This document shows positions 37,517 through 50,000 of a stretch of 64,000 bases of DNA, in pieces. Origin of the DNA: Acanthopleura granulata. Lineage: Eukaryota > Mollusca > Polyplacophora > Chitonida > Chitonidae. The stretch spans positions 12,463,672 through 12,527,671 of the forward strand of contig JABBOT010000004.1 of assembly GCA_016165875.1 (NCBI GenBank), written 5' to 3'. How positions within the stretch are numbered: the stretch's first letter is position 1; every line of letters begins with the position of its first letter. The notes beneath the pieces are model-generated. The model had not been told where the DNA came from. It searched no databases and saw only the letters and a list, made by a program, of their open reading frames with translations. Both the position numbers and the translations under genes were made by a program.

Positions 37517-40500
37517 GTCGTCTGGAGGAAGAAATATCAGAGTACTCGTCTGTAAGTTGTGCTAATATTGCGTAGGTATTTGACACTCTGTTTTCTTCAT
37601 CGTTCCTGTGTTTTGCCTACACAAAGTTATCTCATGCAAGTCGCTTGGAGGAAACAAAATGTCAGAGTAATGATTTGAAAGTTGTAGGCATTTCAAGCTG
37701 GGTTATCTGCAACTCCCGTGTGTTTTTTCTACACAGCGCTATTTTAAAAAAGTCGTGTGCAGGAAAGAAAATATCAGATTGGCGGTTGGTAAATTGTATT
37801 TTTGCTGAGTAGGCATTTTACACTGGGTTATATTCGTCTCCCGTGTGCTTTCCCTGAACATCAGAATGTCACCAAAGTCGTCTAGGTGAAAGAAAATGTC
37901 AGACTAATGGATTGTAATTGATGCAACTGTTTGTTAGACATTCCACACCGGTCCGTTTTCATCTCCTTTGTGTTTTCTTTGCACAATGGTGCAAATATCA
38001 GAGTACTGGTTTATAAGTTGTGGTAATATTGCGTAGGCATTTCACACTGGGTTTTCTTGAGCTCCCGTGTGTTTTGTCTGCACAACGTTATCTCATGGAA
38101 GTCGTCTGCAGGAAAAAATATCAGAGTACTGGTTTGTAAGTTGTGGTAATATTGCGTAGGCATTTCACACTGGTTTTTATTGAGTTCCCCTGTGTTTTGT
38201 TTGCACAACGTTATCGCATGGAAGTCGTCTGAAGAAAAAAATATCAGAATACTGGCTTATAAGTTGTGCTAATATTGCGTAGGCATTTCACACTGGGTTT
38301 TGTTGAGCTCCCGTGTGTTTTGTCTGCACAACGTTGTCTCATGGAAGTCGTCTGGAGGAAAAAATATCAGAGTAGTGGTTTGTAAGTTGTGGTAATATTG
38401 CGTAGGCATTTCACACTGGTTTTTATTGAGTTCCCCTGTGTTTTGTTTGCACAACGTTATCTCATGGAAAGTCGTCTGGAGGAAGAAATATCAGAGTACT
38501 CGTCTGTAAGTTGTGCTGATATTGCGTAGGTATTTGACACTCTGTTTTCTTCATCGTTCCTGTGTTTTGCCTACACAAAGTTATCTCATGCAAGTCGCTT
38601 GGAGGAAACAAAATGTCAGAGTAATGATTTGAAAGTTGTAGGCATTTCAAGCTGGGTTATCTGCAACTCCCGTGTGTTTTTTCTACACAGCGCTATTTTA
38701 AAAAAGTCGTGTGCAGGAAAGAAAATATCAGATTGGCGGTTGGTAAATTGTATTTTTGCTGAGTAGGCATTTTACACTGGGTTATATTCGTCTCCCGTGT
38801 GCTTTCCCTGAACATCAGAATGTCACCAAAGTCGTCTAGGTCAAAGAAAATGTCAGACTAATGGATTGTAATTGATGCAACTGTTTGTTAGACATTCCAC
38901 ACCGGTCCGTTTTCATCTCCTTTGTGTTTTCTTTGCACAATGGTGCAAATATCAGAGTACTGGTTTATAAGTTGTGGTAATATTGCGTAGGCATTTCACA
39001 CTGGGTTTTCTTGAGCTCCCGTGTGTTTTGTCTGCACAACGTTATCTCATGGAAGTCGTCTGGAGGAAAAAATATCAGAGTAGTGGTTTGTAAGTTGTGC
39101 TAATATTGCGTAGGCATTTCACACTGGTTTTTATTGAGTTCCCCTGTGTTTTGTTTGCACAACGTTATCGCATGGAAGTCGTCTGCAGAAAAAAATATCA
39201 GAATACTGGTTTATAAGTTGTGCTAATATTGCGTAGGCATTTCACACTGGGTTTTGTTGAGCTCCCGTGTGTTTTGTCTGCACAACGTTGTCTCATGGAA
39301 GTCGTCTGCTGGAAAAAATATCAGAGTAGTGCTTTGTAAGTTGTGCTAATGTTGCGTAGGCATTTCACACTGGGTTTTCTTGAGCTCCCGTGTGTTTTGA
39401 CTGCACAACGTTATCGCATGGGAGTCGCCTGCATGAAACAAAACGTCAGGATATTGCATTGCATGGTGTGCTAATGTTGCGTAGGCATTTCACACTGGGT
39501 TTTGTTGAGCTCCCGTGTGTTTTGACTGCACAACGTTATCGCATGGGAGTCGCCTGCATGAAACAAAATGTCAGGATATTGATTTGCATGGTGTGCTAAT
39601 GTTGCGTAGGCATTTCACACTGGGTTTTGTTGAGCTCCCGTGTGTTTTGTCAGCACAACGTTATCTCATGGAAGTCGTCTGAAGGAAAAAATATCAGAGT
39701 ACTGGTTTATAAGTTGTGGTAATATTGCGTAGGCATTTCACACTGGTTTTTATTGAGTTCCCCTGTGTTTTGTCTGCACAACGTTATCTCATATAAGTTG
39801 TCTGAAGGAAAAAATATCAGAGTACCTGTTTATAAGTTGTGGTAATAATGCGTAGGCATTTCACACTGGGTTTTCTTGATCTCCCGTGTGTTTTGTCTGC
39901 ACAACGTTATCTCATGGAAGTCGTCTGGAGGAAAAAATATCAGAGTAGTGGTTTGTAAGTTGTGGTAATATTGCGTAGGCATTTCACACTGGTTTTTATT
40001 GAGTTCCCCTGTGTTTTGTTTGCACAACGTTATCTCATGGAAAGTCGTCTGGAGGAAGAAATATCAGAGTACTCGTCTGTAAGTTGTGCTAATATTGCGT
40101 AGGTATTTGACACTCTGTTTTCTTCATCGTTCCTGTGTTTTGCCTACACAAAGTTATCTCATGCAAGTCGCTTGGAGGAAACAAAATGTCAGAGTAATGA
40201 TTTGAAAGTTGTAGGCATTTCAAGCTGGGTTATCTGCAACTCCCGTGTGTTTTTTCTACACAGCGCTATTTTAAAAAAGTCGTGTGCAGGAAAGAAAATA
40301 TCAGATTGGCGGTTGGTAAATTGTATTTTTGCTGAGTAGGCATTTTACACTGGGTTATATTCGTCTCCCGTGTGCTTTCCCTGAACATCAGAATGTCACC
40401 AAAGTCGTCTAGGTCAAAGAAAATGTCAGACTAATGGATTGTAATTGATGCAACTGTTTGTTAGACATTCCACACCGGTCCGTTTTCATCTCCTTTGTGT

Positions 40501-41400
40501 TTTCTTTGCACAATGGTGCAAATATCAGAGTACTGGTTTATAAGTTGTGGTAATATTGCGTAGGCATTTCACACTGGGTTTTCTTGAGCTCCCGTGTGTT
40601 TTGTCTGCACAACGTTATCTCATGGAAGTCGTCTGCAGGAAAAAATATCAGAGTAGTGGTTTGTAAGTTGTGCTAATATTGCGTAGGCATTTCACACTGG
40701 TTTTTATTGAGTTCCCCTGTGTTTTGTTTGCACAACGTTATCGCATGGAAGTCGTCTGAAGAAAAAAATATCAGAAAACTGGTTTATAAGTTGTGCTAAT
40801 ATTGCGTAGGCATTTCACACTGGGTTTTGTTGAGCTCCCGTGTGTTTTGTCTGCACAACGTTGTCTCATGGAAGTCGTCTGCTGGAAAAAATATCAGAGT
40901 AGTGCTTTGTAAGTTGTGCTAATGTTGCGTAGGCATTTCACACTGGGTTTTCTTGAGCTCCCGTGTGTTTTGACTGCACAACGTTATCGCATGGGAGTCG
41001 CCTGCATGAAACAAAACGTCAGGATATTGCATTGCATGGTGTGCTAATGTTGCGTAGGCATTTCACACTGGGTTTTGTTGAGCTCCCGTGTGTTTTGACT
41101 GCACAACGTTATCGCATGGGAGTCGCCTGCATGAAACAAAATGTCAGGATATTGATTTGCATGGTGTGCTAATGTTGCGTAGGCATTTCACACTGGGTTT
41201 TGTTGAGCTCCCGTGTGTTTTGTCAGCACAACGTTATCTCATGGAAGTCGTCTGAAGGAAAAAATATCAGAGTACTGGTTTATAAGTTGTGGTAATATTG
41301 CGTAGGCATTTCACACTGGTTTTTATTGAGTTCCCCTGTGTTTTGTCTGCGCAACGTTATCTCATGGAAGTCGTCTGAAGGAAAAAATATCAGAGTACTG
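37517..41400 (+). repeat. Higher-order repeats of 954 and 1573 bp
   Basis: The junction phrase GGAAAGTCGTCTGGAGGAAG starts three units at 37514, 38468 and 40041, giving periods of 954 and 1573 bp. The third unit runs to about 41400. The longer unit equals the shorter one plus about five A and D monomers. All carry the monomer that lost about 13 bases at GAAAGTTGTAGGCATTTCA and the one with GGTGCAAATATC. Confidence 0.85.
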
Positions 41401-44400
41401 GTTTATAAGTTGTGCTAAAATTGCGTATCCATTCCACACTGGGTTTGCTTGAGGTCCCGTGTGTTTTGCCTCCACAGCGTTATCACATGGACAAAAAAAT
41501 ATCAGAGTAGGGGTTTGTAAGTTGTTATATTGTTGCGTAGGCATTTCACACTGGGTTATCTTTATCTCCCGTGTGTTTTGACTGCATCACGTTATGTGAT
41601 GGAAGTGGCCTGCATGAAACAAAATATCAGAGTAATGATATGTATTTAGTGCTATTGCTGTGTAGGCATTTCAGACCATGTTATCTTCCATCAGAAGTGT
41701 GTTTGCCCAGTGAATGTTATCTGAAAGAAAGCATCTGTTCTGAACAGAATGTCCATGTAATGATGTGCATATTGTGCTTATGTTGCGTAGGCATTTCACG
41801 CCGTGTCATCTGCAGCTCCCGTGTGTTTTTCCTACACAGCATGATCTCAAAGAAGTCATGTGCAGAAAAGAAAATATCAGGTTAACCTTTGATAAGTTGT
41901 GCTAATGTTGCGTAGGTACTTTACACTGGGTTTTCTTGAGATCCCGTGTAATTTGCCTGCACAACGTTGTCTAATGGATGTCGCCTAGAGGAAACAAAAT
42001 GTTAGAGTAATGATATGTAGGTTGTTCTATTGTTGCGTGGGCATTTCAACCATGTTATCTTCCATCCGCAGTGTGTTTTGCCCAGTGAAGGTTATCTGAA
42101 AGAAATCATCTGCACTGAACAGAATGTCAGGGTAATGATTTGCATATTGTGCTTATGTTGCGTAGGCATTCCACACTGGGTTTTCTTGAGGTCCCGTGTG
42201 TTTTGCCTGCACAACCGTATCGCATGGAAATCGTCTGGACAAAACATATAAGAGAAGAGGTTTGTAAGTTGTGATAATGTTGCATAGGGATTTCACACTG
42301 GGTTATCTTTATCTCCGGTTTGTTTTCACTGCACCACTTTATCTGGTAAAAATCACATGTGGGAAACAAAATGTCAGAATAATGATATGTAGGTTGTGCT
42401 ATTGTTGCTAAGCATTTCAGAGCATGTTATCTTCCAACTGCGGTGTGCTTCACCTACAGAAATTTATGTGAAAGAAGTCGTGTGGACTAAACAGAATGTC
42501 AGCTTAATGATTTGTAAGTTGTGGTAATGTTGCGTAGGCATTTCACACTGGGTTTTCTTGAGCTCCCATGTGTTTTGTCTGCACAACGTTATCTCATGGA
42601 AGTCGTCTGCTGGAAAAAATATCAGAGTAGTGGTTTGTAAGTTGTGCTAATGTTGCGTAGGCATTTCACACTGGGTTTTCTTGAGCTCCCGTGTGTTTTG
42701 ACTGCAGAACGTTATCTCATGGAAGTCGTCTGGAGGAAAAAATATCAGAGTACTGGTTTGTAAGGTGTGCTAATGTTGCGTAGGCATTTCACACTGGATT
42801 TTCTGGAGCTCCTGTGTGTTTTGTCTGCACAAAGTTATCTCATGGAAGTCGTTTGGAGGAAAAAATATTAGAGTACTGGTTTATAACTTGTGGTAATATT
42901 GCGTAGGCCTTTCACACTGGTTTTTATTGAGTTCCCCTGTGTTTTGTCTGCACAACGTTATCTCATGGAAGTCGTCTGAATGAAAAAATATCAGAGTACT
43001 GGTTTATAAGTTGTGCTAATATTGCGTAGGCATTTCACACTGGGTTATCTTTATCTCCCGTGTGTTTTGACTGCACTACGTTACCTGGTAAAAATCACAT
43101 GTAGGAAACAAACTGTCAGAGTAATGATATGTATTTTTTGATTTTGTTGCGTAGGCATTTCATATCATGGTAACTGCGGTGTGCTTTACCTACAGAAATT
43201 TATGTGAAAGAAGTCGTGTGGACTAAACAGATTGTCAGGGTAATGATTGGTAAGTTGTGTTAATGTTGCGCAGGTATTTCACGCCGGGTTATCTGCAGCT
43301 CTCGTGTGTTTTTCCTACACAACGTGATCTCAAAGAAGTCATCTGCTGGAAAGAAAATATCAGATTATCGGTTGGTAGGTTGTGCTAATGTTGCGTAGGA
43401 ACTTCACACTGGGTTATCTTCAAATCCTGTGTGTTTTGCCTACACAACGTTGTATCAAAGAAGTCTTCCGGAGGAAGGAAAATATCAGAGCAATGCTTTG
43501 TAATTTATTCAAATGTTGCGTGTTCATTTCACACTGGATTATCTTCATCTCCCGTTTGTTTTCTCTACACAACGTTATCACATGGACGTCGTTAAGGGGA
43601 ACTAAAATTTCAGAGTAATGAGTTACAAGTTGTTCTGACATTGCGGAGGCATTTCACACTGGGTTAACCTCATCCCCCGTGTGTTTTCGCTGACGAAGGT
43701 AATCTCGCGAAGTGGTCTAGAGGGGAGTAAATATCAGAGGAATGGTTTGTAACTGATCCAAATTTTCCTAGACATTTCACAGAGGCTTGTGTTCAGTCCG
43801 TGTGTTTACTCTGCACATTGGTATCTCGTGGAAATCGTCTAGAAATTTTATATTATCAGAGTACTGGTGTGTAAGTGGAGATAATGTTGCGTAGGCATTA
43901 GACAGTGGGTTTTCTTGAGGTCCCGTGTGTTTTGTCGGCACAACGTTATCTAATGGAGGTCGTCTGGAGGAAAAAATATATATCAGAGTACTGGTCTGTA
44001 GACGTGCTAATGTTGCGTAGGCGTTTAACACTGGGTTATCTTTATCTGCCGTGTACTTTCTCTACACAACGTTACGTGATGGAAGTCGCCTGCAGGAAAC
44101 AAAATGTCAGAGTAATGATATGGAGGTTGTACTAGTGTTGCGTAGGCATTTTATACCATGTTATCTTCCAACTGCTGTGTGCTTTACCTACAGAAATTTA
44201 ACTCAAAGAAGTCATGTGGACTAAACAGAATGTCAGGGTAATGATTTGTAAGTTGTGCTAATGTTGCGTAGGCATTTCACGCCTGAATATATGCAGCTCC
44301 CGTGTGTTTTTCCTACACAACGTGATCTCAAAGAAGTCATCTGCTGGAAAGAAAATATCAGATTATCGGTTGGTAGGTTGTGCTAATGTTGCGTAGGTAC

Positions 44401-47040
44401 TTCCCAATGGGTTATCTTCAATCCCTGTGTGTTTTGCCTACACAGCGTTGTGTCAAAGAAGTCTTCTGGAGGAAAGAAAATATCACAGCAATGCTTTGTA
44501 ATTTATTCAGATGTTTCGTAGGCATTTCACACTGGGTTATCTTTATCTCAAGTTTGTTTTCTCTACACAACGTTATCGCATGGACGTCGTTAAGAGGAAC
44601 TAAAATTTCAGAGTAATGAGTTACAAGTTGTTCTAACATTGCGCAGGCATTTCACACTGGGTTAACTTCATCCCCCGTGTGTTTTCGCTGACGAAGGGAT
44701 TCTCCCCAAAGTGGTCTAGAGGGAAGAAAATGTCAGAGGAATGGTTTGTAACTGATCCAAATTTTCCTAGACAATTCACAGAGGCCTGTCTTCATCTCCC
44801 GTGTGTTTTCCGTGCACAATGGTAACTCATGGAAATCGTCTAGAAATTTTATATTGTCAGAGTACTGGTGTGTAAGCTGAGATAATGCTGCGTAGGCATT
44901 TTACACTGGGCTTTCTTGAGGTCCCGTGTGCTTTGTTTGCACAACGTTATCTAATGGAGGTCGTCTGGAGGAAAAAATATATATCAGAGTAGTGGTTTGC
45001 AAGTTGTGACAATGTTGCGTAAGCGTTTCACATTGGGTTATCTTTATCTCCCGTGTGCTTTCTCTACACAACGTTATGTGATGGAAGTCGCCTGCAGGAA
45101 AGAAAATGTCAGAGTAATAATATGGAGGTTGTGCTATTGTTGCGAAGGAATTTCAGACAGGGTTGTCTTTTATCTGCAGTGTGTTTTCCCCACTGAAGGT
45201 TATCTCAGAATGTCTAAACAGAATATCAGGGTAATGATATGCATGTTGTGGTAATGTTGCGTAGGCATTCCACACTGGGTTTTCTTGAGGTCCCGTGTGT
45301 TTTGCCTGCACAACGTTATCGCATGGACAAAAAAATATCAGAGTAGGGGTTTGTAAGTTGTTATAATGTTGCGTAGGCATTTCACACTGGGTTATCTTTA
45401 TCTCCCGTGTGTTTTGACTGCATCACGTTATGTGATGGAAGTGGCCTGCAAGAAAAAAAATATTAGAGTAATGATATGTATTTAGTGCTATTGCTGTGTT
45501 GGCATTTCAGACCATGTTATCTTCCATCAGCAGCGTGTTTTGCCCAGTGAAGGTTCTCTGAAAGAAATCATCTGCTCTAAAGAGAATGTTAGGGTAATGA
45601 TGTGCATGTTGTGCTTATGCTGCGTAGACATTTCACACTGGGTTATCTTTATCTCCCGTGTGCTTTCTCTACACAACTTTATCTGATGGAAGTCGCCTGC
45701 ATCAAACAAAATGTCAGAGTAATAATATGGAGGTTGTGCTAGTTTTGCGAGGGAATTTCACACAGGGTTGTCTTTCATCTGCAGTGTGTTTTCCCCACTG
45801 AAGGTTATCTCAGAATGTCTAAACAGAATGTCAGGGTAATGATATGCATGTTGTGGTAATGTTGTGTAGGCATTCCACACTGGGTTATCTTTATCTCCCG
45901 TGTGCTTTCTCAACACAACGTTATCTGATGGAAGTGGCCTTCATGAAACAAAATATCAGAGTAATAATATGTATTTAGTGCTATTGCTGTGTTGGCATTT
46001 CAGACCTTGTTATCTTCCATCAGCAGTGTGTTTTGCCCAGTGAAGGTTATCTGAAAGAAATCATCTGTTCTAAAGAGAATGTCCGGGTAATGATGTGCAT
46101 ATCGTGCTTATGTTGCGTAGCCATTTCACGCCGTGTCATCTGCAGAAAAGAAAATATCAGATTAACCTTTGATAAGTTGTGCTAATGTTGCGTAGGTACT
46201 TTACACTGGGTTTTCTTGAGGTCCCGTGTAATTTGCCTGTACAACGTTGTCTAATGGATGTCGCCTAGAGGAAACAAAATGTTAGAGTAATGATATGTAG
46301 GTTGTTCTATTGTTGCGTAGGCATTTCAACCATGTTATCTTCCAACTGCGGTGTGCTTTACCTACAGAAATTTATGTGAAAGAAGTCGTGTGGACTAAAC
46401 AGAATGGCAGGGTAATGATTTGTAAGTTGTGTTAATGTTGCGTAGGCATTTCACGCCGGGTTATCTTTATCTCCCGTGTGTTTTTCCTACACAACGTGAT
46501 CTCAAAGAAGTCATCTGCTGGAAAGAAAATATCAGATTATCTTTTGGTAGGTTGTGCTAATGTTGCGTAGGAACTTCACACTGGGTTATCTTCAACTCCT
46601 GTGTGTTTTGCCTACACAACGTTGTGTCAAAGAAGTCTTCTGGAGGAAAGAAAATATCAGAGCAATGTTTTGTAATTTATTCAAATGTTTCGTGGGCATT
46701 TCACACTGGGTTATCTTTATCTCCCGTTTGTTTTCTCTACACAACGTTATCACATGGACGTCGTTAAGAGGAACTAAAATTTCAGAGTAATGAGTTACAA
46801 GTTGTTCTAACATTGCGCAGGCATTTCACACTGGGTTAACCTCATCCCCTGTGTGTTTTCGCTGACGAAGGGAATCTCGAAAAAGTGGTCTAGAGGGGAG
46901 AAAATGTCAGAGGAATGGTTTGTAACTGATCCAAATTTTCCTAGACATTTCACAGAGGCCTGTCTTCATCTCCCGTGTGTTTTCCCTGCACAATGGTATC
47001 TCGTGGAAATCGTCTAGAAATTTTATATTGTCAGAGTACT
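41401..47040 (+). repeat. Older, diverged satellite stratum
   Basis: Monomers here still match the family frame but differ much more from each other. Many carry their own words such as TTGAGGTCCCGTGTG, GCCCAGTGAAGGTTATCTG, AAGAAGTCATCTGC and CTGACGAAGG. Weaker long-range copies are visible, for example 43382-43650 against 44380-44650 (offset 998 bp) and against 46554-46820. A similar stratum occupies 58.6-64.0 kb. A recently homogenised patch near 42500-43030 is built of A-type monomers. Confidence 0.8.
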
Positions 47041-50000
47041 GGTTTATAAGTTGTGCTAATATTGCGTAGGCATTTCACACTGGGTTTATTTGAGCTCCCG
47101 TGTGCTTTGTCTGCACAACGTTATCTCATGGAAGTCGTCTGGTAGAAAAAATATCAGAGTACTGGTGTATAAGTTGTGCTAATATTGCGTAGGCATTTCA
47201 CACTGGGTTTTATTGAGCTCCCGTGTGTTTTGTCTGCACAACGTTATCTCATGGAAGTTGTCTGGAGCACAAAATATCAGAGTACTGGTTTGTAAGTTGA
47301 GCTAATATTGCGTGGGCATTTCACACTGGGTTATCTTTATCTCCCGTGTGCTTTATCTGCATTTCATACTGATTTTTCTTGAACCCCGGTGTGTTTTCCT
47401 TGCACAACGTTATCTAAAGTAAGTCGTCTGGAGGACAAAATATCAGAGTAGTCGTTTCTAAGTTGAGCTAATGTTGCGCAGACATTCCACACTGCGATAC
47501 CTTCATCTCCTTTGTGTTTTGAGTGCACCACCTTATCTCATGGAAGTCGACTGCATGAAACAAAATGTGAGAGTAATGTTATGTAGGTTGTGCTATTGTT
47601 GCGTAGGAATTTCAGACAGGGTTATCTTCCATCTGCAGTGTGTTTTCGTCAACAAACTTTATCTCAAAGTACTCGTCTTCATTGAAGAGAATGTGAGGGT
47701 AATGATTTCCATGTTGTGCTAATGTTGCGTAGGCATTTCACACTGGGTTTTCTTGAGCTCCCGTGTGTTTTGACTGCACAACGTTATTTCATGGAAGTCG
47801 TCTGGAGGAAAAAATATCAGGGTAGTGGTTTGTAAGTTGTGGTAATATTGCGTAGGCATTTCACACTGGTTTTTATTGAGTTCCCCTGTGTTTTGTCTGC
47901 ACAACGTTATCTCATGGAAGTCGTCTGGAGGAAGAAATATCAGAGTACTGGTCTGTAAGGTGTGCTAATATTGCGTAGGTATTTGACACTCTGTTTTCTT
48001 CATCGTTCCTGTGTTTTGCCTACACAAAGTTATCTCATGCAAGTCGCTTGGAGGAAATAAAATGTCAGAGTAATGATTTGAAAGTTGTAGGCATTTCAAG
48101 CTGGGTTATCTGCAACTCCCGTGTGTTTTTCCTACACAGCGCTATTTCAAAAACGTCGTCTGGAGGAAAGAAAATATCAGATTGGCGGTTGGTAAATTGT
48201 GTTTTTGCTGCGTAGGCATTTTACACTGGGTTATATTCGTCTCCCGTGTGCTTTCCCTGAACATCAGAATGTCACCAATGTCGTCAGGTGAAAGAAAATG
48301 TCAGACTAATGGATTGTAATTGATGCAACTGTTTGTTAGACATTCCACACCGGCCCGTTTTCATCTCCTTTGTGTTTTCTTTGCACATTGGTATCTCACA
48401 GAACCCGTGTAAAGGTAAAAAAATGCCACTCATGACCTGTAAGTTTTGCGAATGTTGCGTATTCATTTCACACCGGTTTTTATTGAGTTCAGGTGTGTTT
48501 TGTCTGCACAACGTTATCTCATGGAAGTCGTCTGAAGGAAAAAATATCAGAGTACTGGTTTATAAGTTGTGCTAATATTGCGTGGGCGTTTCACACTGGG
48601 TTATCTTTATCTCGATTGTACTTTATCTGCATTTCATACTGATTTTTCTTGATCTCCCGTGTGTTTTCCTTGCACAACGTTATCTAAAGGAAGTCGTCTG
48701 GAGCACAAAATATCAGAGTAGTCGTTTCTAAGTTGAACTAATGTTGCGCAGACATTCCACACTGTGATGCCTTCATCTCCATTTTTTTGAGTGCACCACC
48801 TTATCTCATGGAAGTCGACTGCATGAAACAAAATGTGAGAGTAATGTTATGTAGGTTGTGCTATTGTTGCGTAGGAATTTCAGACAGGGTTATCTGCCAT
48901 CTGAATGTGTTTTCATCACTGAAGGTTATCTCAAAGAAGTGGCCTGCACTAAAGAGAATGTGAGGGTAATGATTTACTTGTTGTTCTAATGTTGCGTAGG
49001 CATTTCACACTGGGTTTTGTTGAGCTCCCGTGTGTTTTGTCTGCACAACGTTATCTCATGGAAGTCGTCTGGAGAAAAAAATATCAGGGTAGTGGTTTGT
49101 AAGTTGTGCTAATGTTGCGTAGGTATTTCACACTTGGTTATCTTTATCTCCCGTGTGTTTTGACTGCACAACGTTATCTCATGGGAGTCGCCTGCATGAA
49201 ACAAAATGTCAGGATATTGAATTGCACGGTGTACTAATGTTGCGTAGGCATTTCACACTGGGTTTTCTTGAGCTCCCGTGTCTTTTGTCTGCAGAAGGTT
49301 ATCTCATGGAAGTCGTCTGGAGGACAAAATATCAGAGTAGTCGTTTCTAAGTTGAACTAATGTTGCGCAGACATTCCACACTGTGATACCTTCATCTCCT
49401 TTGTGTTTTGAGTGCACCACCTTATCTCATGGAAGTCGACTGCATCAAACAAAATGTGAGAGTAATGTTATGTAGGTTGTGCTATTGTTGCGTAGGAATT
49501 TCAGACAGGGTTATCTTCCATCTGCAGTGTGTTTTCGTCAACAAACTTTATCTCAAAGTACTCGTCTTCATTGAAGAGAATGTGAGGGTAATGATTTCCA
49601 TGTTGTGCTAATGTTGCGTAGGCATTTCACACTGGGTTTTCTTGAGCTCCCGTGTGTTTTGACTGCACAACGTTATTTCATGGAAGTCGTCTGGAGGAAA
49701 AAATATCAGGGTAGTGGTTTGTAAGTTGTGGTAATATTGCGTAGGCATTTCACACTGGTTTTTATTGAGTTCCCCTGTGTTTTGTCTGCACAACGTTATC
49801 TCATGGAAAGTCGTCTGGAGGAAGAAATATCAGAGTACTGGTCTGTAAGGTGTGCTAATATTGCGTAGGTATTTGACACTCTGTTTTCTTCATCGTTCCT
49901 GTGTTTTGCCTACACAAAGTTATCTCATGCAAGTCGCTTGGAGGAAATAAAATGTCAGAGTAATGATTTGAAAGTTGTAGGCATTTCAAGCTGGGTTATC

